Position numbers and translations under genes: made by a program. A stretch of DNA of 64,000 nt from Apostichopus japonicus (lineage: Eukaryota > Echinodermata > Holothuroidea > Aspidochirotida > Stichopodidae): contig NC_092577.1 in NCBI RefSeq assembly GCF_037975245.1, forward strand, positions 16,320,013 through 16,384,012, written 5' to 3'. Below are positions 1 through 10,139 of this stretch, one piece after another (position 1 is the first letter of the stretch; each line of letters begins with the position of its first letter). Under the pieces are notes generated by a model that was not told the DNA's origin, did no database searches, and worked only from the letters and a program-made list of their open reading frames with translations.

Positions 1-259
1 ATATACTGCACAGCCATATACATGACTTACATACAGCCTAAAACAAAGAAGAAAAACCAAAACAAGAGTAGTAACAATTTTATATGCATGCTGGAAGGCT
101 GGGGTGGGATTTCCAGTTTGAGAAAAGTTACAGCTGGTACATCCCACCAGGGGGTAACATTTTGCTATGAAATCTTTACTGGGTGAAATATTACTGGAGG
201 GGGTGTGGAGCGGTCCTGTCACACTGCTAATCCATTCTTCATGTTTTATACATGTTGTA

Positions 260-1075
260 TACTATGCCTTTCAGATATAGTCAGGTCGATGCGGGTTAAT
301 TGTTTGAAACTTAATCAAGACAAAAATGTTAGCTCATTGTATTTTCACCAAAATTTCAGGGTTATGCTATTCAAGACTTGTATATAAATATGGGATCTAA
401 CACCATATGTTCAGTTCCTAAAGTAAAGAATTTAGGTGTATATCTTCATCACAATCTTACCATGGATAATCAAGTTGACTCTATCTGTAAGTCCTGTTAT
501 TGGCAGATCCGAAGTATTGGCAAAATTACAAGGTATATCTCAGATGATGCGTGTAAGACTTGAATCCATGCACTTGTGACATCAAAACTGGATACTGCAA
601 TGCCCTGCAATGACCTGTATTACGTGACTTACATTGGTTGCCGATTCATTGCAGATTCAATGATAACATTCTGTTATATACATTGTGGCAAAAATATAGA
701 TGAATTTAAAAAACTAGTCAAAACCTTTCTATTTAGATCTGCATTCCATTAACTGTGCTTTCTATACTATATATTGTGACATTATTACAACGCATTTTAG
801 CGTTTATAGCGCTTTTCAAATTTAAAAAATGTCACATTTTATATATATTTTAAATGTTAAGAACTTGTTTGTATCATTTTCGTTTTTCCATTAGCAGTTT
901 TTATACAATTTATTGTCAGATTGTATATAACAAATTTTCTACCATTTTATACCTTACATTATCGATTTATATATTTCTATATCATGTTTGTATGTATTTT
1001 ACTGTAAAGCGCCCTAGAGCAATTTCTGATTGGATAAGGCGCTAGAGAAATTTGCTATAAGAAATAAATAAATAA
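260..1075 (+). mobile_element. CR1/Jockey-group LINE, 3' end relic
   Basis: Two short reading frames, shifted relative to each other near position 370, give the end of a non-LTR reverse transcriptase. The first (about 285-350) has a VNCLKLNQDK-like segment, equivalent to the 'LKLNDDKT' region after the catalytic Asp pair. The second (378-563) has NLGVYLHHNLTM and DACKT; it then reads through a stop into IHALVTSKLD and an LHWLPI-like segment near 630. These are typical of CR1/L2/Rex-type RT C-termini. An AT-rich 3' UTR follows and ends in a structured GCGC-containing tail plus AAATAAATAAATAA at 1058-1075. The copy is 5' truncated and frameshifted, so non-coding now. Exact clade is uncertain. 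Confidence 0.75.
1008..1056 (+). other. Potential pseudoknot in LINE 3' tail
   Basis: AGCGCC at 1008-1013 is complementary to GGCGCT at 1038-1043. AGCAATTTCT at 1018-1027 is complementary, with one bulge, to 1046-1056. The order a-b-a'-b' allows an H-type pseudoknot. The two halves also resemble each other directly (GCGCYCTAGAG-like), so part of the pairing could be a by-product of duplication. L2/CR1 reverse transcriptases are known to recognise 3' stem-loops; assigning that role here is inference. Confidence 0.4.
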
Positions 1076-2625
1076 TTGTAAGAGACTTCGAAGGGTAAGT
1101 TTACCCTTGTGCTGAAAATCATCACATTTTGTGAAGGGTTATTCCATACAGCTACATTTATCCCCAGCCAACCATACCTGCCTTTTGTGGCAAATATAAA
1201 TGTATCTAGCAGTCATGACATCTTACAAAACAAACAGAATACAAAAATTGTACTTCGTCCAAACTGACAGCAAAAATTCAGAAATAGGACACCAAGTAGT
1301 CTATTTCTCAGTCACAATTCAGAAAGCTATTCCCATGAAGGCACTTGGAATTTTCTAACTGCTTTCATTCTTGTCAAGCTCAAAAGGAAAGAACAGTCCT
1401 TAATCCTACCAGGAAGTTCCTGAACGTAAACAATTCAGAAGATAAGGTAGCTGCTTCCAAGAGATTTAATGAAGACACTGCTACCTGAACCTCCAACTTA
1501 ACAATAGCTGGGCTATATATGTTTACTGAAGGAATAAAGCTTATTGTTGAGTCAGGAAGTTCAGACAATATTTCTTTCTTCACACCTTTCTGTCCTTTTC
1601 CTTCTCTAGTTTATTCCCTACACTCTTCCCTTAATCCTCTTTGTCCCTCTACAGTTTATCGTCTACCTCTCCTCTACCCCTCTTGGTGTCTTTCTTCTCT
1701 CCATCCCTCTTACATCTATCTCTTTGTTTTCAACTTGCACATTAAACTGTCTGAATTATGTGCGTATATTTGTCTCTCCTGTTTCTGTTACTTGTCATTA
1801 AGGCTGTAAAGATCCTGCTAGGATCGAAACGTCAGGCCAACGTACTTTTACACAATAATATTGGTTGCTGGGCCATACAATTGGAATAACAATACCCTTT
1901 CTTACCGACTTATCCCCCCCCCCCCCCCTCCATTCCCTATGTAAATCACTATAAAGCCCTCTCAGCCAGGTTACCACATTCCCAGAAAAGAGGAGCCCCT
2001 ACATAAAAAATTCCTGTGGCAGGAAAATTTATATCAAAACCTTTCATGGCTATGTCTTAAGCACACTGTCTCTATGTGGCCAGAAAATAAAATAGAGTGG
2101 TCACCACTGGCAATACATTTTTTTTTTATATTCCAACTCACAATAAATCTACTCACATTCTTTCACAAGTATGTGCATTATGATTCACCCCATAACTTGC
2201 CATATTTATGAAATGAAGCTTATAACTTACAGTAAAGTTGAAAAAAAATCAACCCCACTTTTTCTGTGACATTCTTGCTACATAGTTCATGAGGTGTCGA
2301 TGACAGCCAATTAGGAAGACCTTATTATTTAATTACAAAGATGAAGGGAATGATCTATTGTAACCCACGGGGACATGTATTCTTTCATCAAGTAGTAAGT
2401 TATGTTTACATTTTGGTAACTTGACATTTTGAAAGTCCCAAACTACTGAAACATTCAAATGAAAATAACTTCTAAAGTAAGGATAAGGGCAGCAAAAAAA
2501 GAAGAAAGTCTGAAAATATCAGTCTGTATATAATAAAAATTCAGTCTCAAGTTTCTGTGTGATTTGTGGAATTTTTTATGCAACTGCCCCTGATTATTTT
2601 TCTGCAACTGTCTCTGAATTTCTGG
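1076..2625. other. Non-coding stretch, no gene seen
   Basis: No supported coding region. Short open frames at 1380-1583 (minus) and 1519-1809 (plus) have no recognisable motif and low-complexity composition. It contains a hammerhead-like motif at 1802-1838, a C-run at 1914-1928 and AT-rich sequence. Confidence 0.6.
1802..1838 (+). other. Hammerhead-ribozyme-like motif (possible Penelope relic)
   Basis: A perfect 6-bp stem GATCCT/AGGATC with a GCT loop (1811-1825) is followed at once by GAAAC (1826-1830). It is preceded by CTGTAAA (1804-1810), which resembles the hammerhead core CUGANGA with two substitutions. GGC at 1802-1804 and GCC at 1836-1838 could close it. Penelope-like elements of animals carry hammerhead motifs of this form. 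The core is degenerate, so catalysis is unlikely, and no RT/GIY-YIG ORF is nearby. Confidence 0.35.
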
Positions 2626-3107
2626 TTACTGGCTTTTGTTATAAGTGTCGTTATGTGCCACTAAAGCTGACAGTTCCATATCTTTGTCGATATTTACACT
2701 GCCGTCTGGGTTTAGACATTGGCGGAGGCGGTCTTGGGTGACATTGTGCTGGACTGGACTGGCTGCTGGGGTGTTACCTGCCAAGGATCTCTGATTTGCT
2801 GTGGAGGAGGTTGGACGAATGCAGCCTGGCGAGGAGAAGGTTCGTAGCCCTGAGTAGAACTGCTGGCTGGAGGGTATCGTTCTAAGTTGTACTGCTGGTT
2901 CGCCTGCTCTACGTAGCCACACTCCTATGATCTCCACACTGATGCCGGAGGTGGGTTCCTAGGCCACTGTCTGGGACCGGGCTGGAACTCTGCTGACGGT
3001 GAAGACGCAGCTCTGCTGGTGGAGTAGTAGGTACCGCTGGAAAGGGCACTCTCCTGTTGAAGTTGGCCGACTCTTGAGTAGGTGACAGATGTGCAGACTG
3101 GGATCAC
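2626..3107 (-). other. Unassigned Ser/Pro/Gln-rich open frames
   Basis: Two minus-strand frames, 2925-3107 then 2626-2937, read a Ser/Pro/Gln/Arg-rich low-complexity protein of about 60 and 103 residues. The second ends VAHNDTYNKSQ. The local GC content is higher than the AT-rich flanks, which suggests former coding sequence, possibly an exon or the ORF1 of a retroelement. No domain, start or splice structure is convincing and I do not recognise the protein. Confidence 0.2.
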
Positions 3108-3222
3108 AGCAACTGGCCTCTGCTGCGACTAGAATGCTGATGGGACATCATCTGGGACTGGAGTGTCGTATTTTTCACGTTTTTCTGTGTGTTAACGAAC
3201 CTTTCCTTCGTTCTGAAGTTAT

Positions 3223-4700
3223 TTGATGCGTGTTGTGGGACTACTGACACTCGTCATGCCATTTTCGAAGGAATATACGGAACGGTTGAGACATACAACT
3301 GTCAATTTAGGACACAGTGTTCTACGTTACTTATTTTTGCCCAATAGTATAGGCCTTCTGCTATTGACACAGGATAGTAGGATGAACCCTAACAATACCG
3401 ACATCGTGAGAGGTGCTCGAAGCCTACACTATAGCTCGGAGACACTTCACAATATTCGAAGGAGTATGCAGAACCACACAATAGAGTCACGGTTGATGGA
3501 CATATTGAAAGAACTATCGATTCTTCGCAAGCACAGAGGTACGCGGGCCGGTATACAGAATCGGATTAGAAACACTCAATCTCATAATTTCAGCTTTCCG
3601 TATGGACTGACAGCAAATGTAAACAGTATTCAAGGAAAGTTTTTACACCTGGAGCAAATTGTTACAAACATGCGAAATCTATGTTTCATTACATTGCAAG
3701 AGACGAAACTGCAATCACCCAATAAGGAGTGGCTAAATGAAACCCCACAGCGTTACGCATGGCAAATTACTATATGTTTCGTCATGACAGACAATTTTCG
3801 GCAAATGGCGGCGGACTGATAACGTAGATCTCGAAAGACTGGGCAGTGAGCTACCCCGAGGTATGTTGTAGTATTTCAATCCCGGATATTGAGCTTCTTG
3901 CCGTGAGAGCTAGGCCACGAATGTAACGATCGTGAATGTATACACCAGGCCGTCATCAAATTTCTCAACTGCAGAGAAAGCATCGCATGTATTGAGACAA
4001 TGGGTTTCAAGAATCTGGTGAACTTTGCTACTTACCCTTCGTCCAATTCTGTCCTTGACGCCGTGTATGTCACGGGTGCCGTCTACCATGTAAAGAAATC
4101 CCACCCGATATCCACAGCAGTGTCCTACTCATCCCGAAGTACACAGAGAAGCATCGTGCTAAGCAACGACGAAGTAGACCACAGAAGGACTTGTCATTTG
4201 ATAACGTCAGGAGCATGCAAGAGATGCTTCAAACGACCGACTGGAATGTATTTCGTGAAGGCTGCGATGACCCAGACGAATTAACTGACGTCATTTCAAG
4301 TTACATTGGATTCGTCAGCGATGTATGCATACCAATGAAGCAAATAACACCTGCTGAGATGATGAAGCGAATCCCCCCAGACAACAAGATCAAACAACTG
4401 GAAAACTATAAACAGAAGGCCATCGAGGACAAAGACAACATCTCCAGGAACAGGATGCAGAGGGAAATCAATAAGCACGTAAAAAATCTGCGAAGTGACA
4501 CCTTTGGAGGAATAAGCCTACTAAAGATGACCAGCCTAGGCGGGTTGATGAAGATTTTGGGAAGGAACTATCCGACTATTTTGGACGGTTTAATGACTCA
4601 ATAAGTAAAGATATACCGTTACACCTACCTGACAAGAATGAGGGTTGTCCTGAACTTGATGTCAATGTGGTAGGGAAACAGTTTGGGAAGGTCAAAAGGG
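3223..4700 (+). pseudogene. LINE D: endonuclease-region relic of CR1-like ORF2
   Basis: The open frame at 3223-3819 contains YSSETLHNIRRSM, then the APE-endonuclease start LTANVNSIQGKF and the catalytic-Glu segment FITLQETKLQ. A shifted frame at 4000-4284 carries a LDAVYVTGAVYHV segment matching the end of the endonuclease. A third frame at 4191-4604 continues the endonuclease-RT linker (VRSMQEMLQTTDWNVF, PPDNKIKQLENYKQ). At least two frameshifts separate them. The RT is missing: near 4700 the sequence passes into the 3' end of a minus-strand LINE B copy. APE-type endonuclease nicks target DNA for target-primed reverse transcription. Clade assignment to the CR1/Jockey group is from motif style only. 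Confidence 0.6.
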
Positions 4701-4714
4701 GTCTTGCTTGTGGG

Positions 4715-6358
4715 TGCTCTTTACGTGATCCGCCATGCGGGATACAAAACGTCACGGCCAAACGGCACTACCGAACCATCCCATTCTGAAAAACGAAACT
4801 CAGGTCAAGCGAGCCAAAAAAACAACGTACGCCCGCCGACCTGCAGCGACAAAAAAACGCCCAAAACATTAAAAAAAAATACAAAAGGACGACCCGCACG
4901 CAGCGAAACGAAAAACACCACCCCAGGCACACCACCGTCCAAAAAAGGCAGCCCCAGATAAACGGCGAAAATCGCCTTCAATTTGAAGGCGAATGTCAGA
5001 CTTCACCGCCTCCAGGACTGCCTGCCAACTGGCAACCTTCCCCTAAAAACCACATCACATCTATTCCGCAAAACATGTTTTTTCACAATAGAGCAAACAA
5101 AAATAATGCGATGCAATACAGCAACCGAACAAACTGGAGGGTCTACCCCATATAATATAAAGCCCTGTCCTATCGACCATGAACGGTCTCCCGTTACACG
5201 GTCGGTCCAGGTCTGGAACCACTCCCATAAGTTTAAAACAAAGCAACATTGCCAAAAAACATGAGCGGTACTCTCTAAGCTGTCACAGCCGGTCCTTGGG
5301 CACAGTCCATCACCCAATCGCCAATGATACCTTTTTAGGTTGGTCACCAAGGCACCCTGTGCAATTCTCCATGCTAGATCACGGAGCCTGCAACCATTCA
5401 GCCTCGAATGCACCGAACGCCATACTTCGGCAGGATGACGTCCCTGTACAAAAATTGCATTTAAGGCCCTATTCCGCAAGGAACTGAGAACGAGGGCCGG
5501 CCGTGACAGGTCAACAGGGGGCAACTCAATAAGAGCGGTTCTCTGTTGCTAAACAGCACCGGAACCCGTCGACGCAAGTGCAACCCGCCCAAAAACGTAC
5601 AAAATATGAACAAGGCAACCCCGGGTCAGTTACCGCTACAAACAATTGCTTAAATAACAAACAAGTTAACTTACTTCCCAGATGAACCACCCCTAGTCCC
5701 TCCTCCAGTTTTTGGTACAATACCGCCCTCTTATCCAGCTCTGTACCACCCGACCAAATGAATGAAAAAATCAGGACGCGACGCGGAATTGGGTACACCG
5801 CGCCCGGGTACCACAAGATGGGCGAAACGAAACGATTAATAACGGTGACTTTCCCCAACATCGAAAGCCAGCGGGTGCCAAAGGTTTCGAGTCTGCTCTG
5901 AAATACCTCAGCCCTCTCGTTCCAGGTGACATCACAAGGTTCATCGTAGCCGAACCATATAACATTAATTTTGATATTCTGATCCGACCACGACGCACCG
6001 AATGGTAAGTCTCTGTATCTCCAGCTACCAAGACGAAGGCCCTTTGTCTTTTCTGGATTCAACTTCGCCCCGGTAGCCTCTCTCAAAAATAGATAGATCC
6101 TGCGAGAGTGGGCGAAAGGAGCCCAGACTCCAAACAACACATGTCACGTCATCTGCATATTGAGCGCATTTCACTTTGGCACCCCCCTGGCACAACGAAT
6201 GGAACAAGTTTGGAGTCCCTTTCCAAAGACGAGAGAGGGACTCGCTAAACAAAACATAAAGTAATGGAGACAGAGGGCAACCCTGGCGCACCCCCCTCTC
6301 TACGTTAAAAACCTCCCAACAAAACCCATTTACGATGTAGGAGTGTTGACCTTCCACT
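4715..6358 (-). mobile_element. LINE B copy 1 (Tx1/L1-like), 5' truncated
   Basis: A minus-strand non-LTR element is truncated at its 5' end inside the RT domain (about 6358). Its 3' terminus at 4715 reads CACGTAAAGAGCA in element orientation. The 3' UTR (4715-5000) contains TTTGGCCGTG upstream of the terminus and A/C-rich stretches, seen as A-runs on the plus strand. The same 3' end occurs in copy 2 at 29979. The coding part is described separately. No target-site duplication could be identified, because the right side runs directly into a DIRS-like relic and the left side into LINE D. Confidence 0.8.
5003..6357 (-). pseudogene. LINE B ORF2: RT and C-terminal zinc domain, broken
   Basis: Three successive minus-strand frames make up the C-terminal half of a Tx1/L1-like ORF2. 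Frame one (6025-6357) has RRGVRQGC-type RT motif RGVRQGCPLSPLLYVLFSE and the catalytic AQYADDVTCVV. Frame two (5526-6140) has LNPEKTKGLRLG, then a SMLGKVTVINRF thumb-region segment and a WSGG segment. Frame three (5003-5524) has WRLGDGLCPRTGCDSLE followed by HVFWQCCF, a C-x4-C...H...C zf-RVT-like motif. The protein closely resembles LINE A ORF2 in order and motif but is a distinct family. Two frameshifts make it a pseudogene. Confidence 0.8.
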
Positions 6359-6359
6359 T

Positions 6360-7712
6360 TGGCCTCCCATCGATGGGTCTAGCTTCTCCACGGCATCTGC
6401 TGCAATTATAGAAGAGAAGCGCTGGCTGACTAAATACCGTAATTTTTCAAATCGGCAGTGGTTCCATATGAAAAAACTGCTAAGGGCTGGGGGAATCAAC
6501 CCCTGGGTGGGACGTGATTCCTTCATGCAAAGCATATGATTCGATAGAATCTAAATCAAACTTCACTTTAAGCTCGTTTAATTAGAATATTCTATCTCAT
6601 CATGCTTTGCATTCCAGAACCACGTGAGACTTGAAAGCTTCATATGGCACACTGCACCAAAAGAAACCTGAGGCAAGTCTCAATAATAAATACAGAGGAA
6701 AACAATGATTCCTGTGATGTTCTGTTTTATTTTCCAGTTTCTGATATTATTCCAATAAAACATTGGCAAAAGAATTTTGCAAAACCTTCTTTTTATAAAA
6801 CTTAGCAAAAGTGGATGCATTACTCCAATCTGCAGTACTCAGTATTTGTTGAACTGGGACGTTCTTTCCATAGGCTGCAGAAGTTTACGCTACACGCGTA
6901 CTATGAGCTGTAAATACAGCTTTAATCCACCTTAAATCCAGCTTTAATCTCTCTTGTGATGGCGTCATGCGGTTTTCTATAACTAATAAATAACCTACAG
7001 CTAGTTCGTAGGTTTTCTGTTTCCTTAATAAAAACTTTCCAAACAGAATATATGCACAAAAGTTCGTCCTCTGAAAACTTATGAAAACTTATTAAAACAT
7101 ATCTGCATCCCTACATGTCCTGGGCGAGTCTGCTTCAGCTTGTCATTAATATAAAACACAAATGATAATCCACATCGAGCAGATGAAGCGTTTGCACCCT
7201 CTGTGCCGAAATTATAGCAGCTAAAATAACCACCTTGTACGTCAGATACTTTAGTGTTAACTCAGCATTTCCTCCAAGCGACTTTACATATTGGAAAACC
7301 ATAGACATATCCTAAACATGACAACGTTGGGGACGAGGAGTTTGTAACTCAAAAACGCCTTTCATAAATCTTTTCATTAGATTGTTTTTCCCTATGACCT
7401 TAGGGATCAGTACGAATGAAGATAACATGCTCCTTGCAGTGTTAATACCACTGTAACCTAGGCCGGCTTCGTAAAGTTCAACTAAGAAATTAAGGATCTC
7501 TTTGAGATGTGTTTGCATTGGATTAAGGTCCCTTTTACGACAAAACAATAGCCATTTGCATAGGTAAACAAAATATTGTTTTTGGGTACTTGGCCTCCAG
7601 GCCGCCAGTATAATTTCGGCTGGTTTTGGCGAAATTCCTTGTTCATATAATGCTTGCCGGAAATTAGACACGCTATTGACGGTTTTGCTGATTGAGTTTG
7701 AGGAAACACCAT
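6360..7712 (-). pseudogene. DIRS-like tyrosine recombinase relic
   Basis: The frame at 7312-7671 reads an N-terminal SAM-like, core-binding domain: AWRPSTQKQYFVYLCKWLLF, then GLGYSGINTARSMLSSF and LMKRFMKGVFELQ. Past a stop at 7312, reading on toward 6900 gives further recombinase-like sequence (VFQYVKSLGGN, KVVILAAIISAQRVQTLHLL, RPHDAIT-like), and near 6935 TAHSTR, the H-x-x-R catalytic box of tyrosine recombinases. Several stops interrupt it. The family is typical of DIRS/Ngaro retrotransposons, which integrate through a recombinase and not a DDE integrase. Crypton-type recombinases are an alternative, but the ordering fits DIRS better. No RT is recognisable in the adjoining sequence. Confidence 0.7.
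6524..6611. repeat. Inverted repeat, about 24-bp arms
   Basis: TGCAAAGCATATGATTCG-type sequence at 6524-6548 is nearly the reverse complement of 6589-6611 (ATTCTATCTCATCATGCTTTGCA-like). The arms are separated by about 40 bp. It lies just downstream of the recombinase relic in element orientation, so it could belong to the DIRS terminus or be a small palindromic element. Arms differ at a few positions. Confidence 0.5.
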
Positions 7713-8366
7713 ACCAGAGTGTAGTTTCTCCTCATTTAATTGAATTTTGGCTTTCAGACAGACAGCTTAGCCCTTTTGAGGTGATGTGAGCTGCATTGGT
7801 TTATGTCAAACCAGCAGAGCAACTGTATCTGACTGATTACCTATAACTTCTCCATCATCTATCTTCCAGACCGAAGCATCCAGTGCAGCGCGGAACGTTC
7901 CACCACTTTCGGAGAGGTCCACATCGCATGAGCATTCCACGAAGACACAAAAAAAAGCCTGAACAGCATCGACAAGGCGAAGAAATCACACAGGTAATGC
8001 AGTCGGCTTGGTGAAGAGAAGTTGTTGCGTGCCTTATCTGTTCCAGTCTCCCTGTATAGTAGTTCATTTCCCCTCCTAGAACTGTGAGAGAGTGAAGGAA
8101 AGTTCATTTGATTTGACACAAAAACCTGGCAAAATATGTACACTGCGCTGAATCCCACTGTGGCTGGAATCCCCTGGTTTAGACTATCAGTTTGTATTCT
8201 TTCTATTTCTCCCTTCATGCACTGATGGCTCACCAAGTAAAGGAGCTACCGCACAAGTGTACATCAGTGGAACAACAAGAACAGTTCTATTCGTTTAGTT
8301 GTCATCTGTTAAATTGTCAGTCAGGAGGCTGATTCGGGTGCGTCATTCTCTCATCGCGACTCGACT
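7713..8366. other. No assigned gene; open minus frame at 7859-8236
   Basis: The minus-strand frame of 125 codons (7859-8236) has no motif I can recognise. Its position upstream of the recombinase relic would fit decayed DIRS RT/RNase H, but no catalytic motif is visible. Confidence 0.3.
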
Positions 8367-9241
8367 TTGGTGCAGAAGCTAAAGTTTGGGAAGCGATTTG
8401 CCCCTGCTAATCTGCTTGATTCCAGGAAGAATCGATTGATGTACCTCGTTGTGAAGCAGCTGTGGCTCCAACCCACCTCAAGTTCACAGACCGGGATCTC
8501 TCCTCGCAAGAGGTACATCACTCAAGTGTATCAGAGGTTGGTACAGCGCATCACAGTGGAAGACCCTGTCCTCTGCAAGGTTGGCAACCCACTGATGAAA
8601 ACCAACACCAAGTCTGTAGCTGAATTCATCAGACGACAAGGGGCTCTGTCGGGGCACAACGTGACTGACCAGGGGCTGTTAATTCTCCGGAAGCCTGGCA
8701 GCATTTTCTCAGCAAGCCTGCATCCTGCACCAGAGCTACCAGAGGTGCGACCCCAGACCTCTAGGCTGCAAACCGATTATCCGGACATAGCCAACCTCGC
8801 TGGTACTCGTGATCTGAAGGTGAGGCGGGATCTCTTCGATGTAGCTCCTGAACCAACATGTTCTGCTTCTCAGATGCCTGCTTCCACGCCAACTACACTA
8901 ACTACAACTCCGACATCTCAACCGACGCCGTCCTCGTCTGCGACATCTCTACCAGCATCTTCATCATCCACTCTGCTGCCATCTCCCACAGCACCTGTTT
9001 TGCTCTCAGTGTCTATGCCAGGGACCAGTGGAACTATGTACTCGCCATCAACATCCCAGCATTCCTTGGCGCGATCCACTGTGTACAGGAGGGGTCCGGA
9101 TCCATCAAGAAAAGTAAAATGACGCCCTATCGTTGTAGGCTGTGTGGGGGATCAACCCAGGGACATAAGAAGTACAAAAAGACGTATTGCCAGCAGTCTA
9201 ACAAGTCCACTTCACTCCCGGCCAGATTTTCCTACATTTAG
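8367..9241 (+). CDS. Unrecognised protein, Pro/Ser/Thr-rich, with Cys tail
   Basis: An open frame of about 250 codons ends at 9122. The first ATG in frame is at 8499 or earlier; the listed left edge is only the start of the open stretch. Residues about 1-160 are globular and basic (RKRYITQVYQRLVQRITVED, SVAEFIRRQGALSG). Residues about 165-235 are low-complexity Pro/Ser/Thr. The +2-shifted frame continues past the stop to 9241 with YRCRLCGGSTQGHKKYKKTYC, a small Cys-containing motif. The join is therefore a frameshift or an unseen splice. I do not recognise the family; the arrangement looks like a transposon-associated or lineage-specific protein. No operon, promoter or polyA signal is evident. 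Confidence 0.45.
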
Positions 9242-10139
9242 AGGACTTTAAGGCAAAGGTTCACCAGCTTCATCCCGTTTGTGCTAATCCAGGCTCAAAA
9301 TAAGCTAATGCTCAAGGAACCCCTCTTCAGTAGGGGCTGAGGTCTCGACCAGTAGTAGATAAGATTCTATGACACTACAAACAGATCACGTCTACAAGGT
9401 GGGAAAGTGTTCCCTGTTCGTTGCATATTGGGTCAGCTAGTGAATGATCTAGACAGATACTGATAATAATGTATATAGGCTTATATAGCGCTCATATAGG
9501 GCCTCTTAAGTCGCCTCTTAAGGCTGGGTATGCACTCCAACAATCTCGGAGAGTATATATGCCTGCCATAGAAGGTGGGCCCGTCTTGGGATGGGAAGTC
9601 TCAACAATAAAATTGACTGTCTGGAGGCCTGATGTAGATAAAATTGCGCAGAGGTGTGACAATTGTAATATCAGTACCCCCTACAGTTCCCAGTCAACTT
9701 GTGCGAGTGTAATGTGTATTCTCGATGGGCTCCATTTGGTTTGGTTTAGATGAGGTTTTACGGCTTAGTGATGTTAAATGAAATTTTCATTTTTTTTAAT
9801 CAGCTGGCCTTTAGGGAAGAGAATAGTGAATATAGCAGAACGTTTGCATTGTGGATCACAGCCACATTGAGAAACATGGTGTTTGCATACAGTAGTAGGA
9901 ATGCTCATCTTGAAATGTGCAATACTTCAGTGATGGCTATTTTTCAGAGTCATATATTCAGCCAACGTTTCCTTGGGAGGTATTTGTGTAGGGGAGGGGA
10001 GGGGGGGGGGGGGCTCCTGGCTTGAGCTTATGACTATTCATCTGAGATAGGGCAGTTGTGTATTGCTATATAGTTATTGTTATCACAACTGCGCATTTAC
10101 ACGTTTTCACACTTCTACGAATATCACAGCAATCTTGAA
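9242..10139. other. Non-coding stretch with G-run
   Basis: No coding region is supported. A run of GGGGAGGGGAGGG followed by a long G tract lies at 9989-10014 and could form a G-quadruplex on the plus strand. Confidence 0.5.

Noticed and set aside
1519-1809. 96-codon open frame on the plus strand
   Set aside because: Ser/Leu/Pro-biased translation of a pyrimidine-rich tract, no motif, no start context and no homologous block elsewhere in the window.
4795-4940. A-rich stretch read as the poly(A) tail of a plus-strand LINE
   Set aside because: It lies inside the minus-strand LINE B 3' UTR, whose terminus at 4715 is shared with copy 2.
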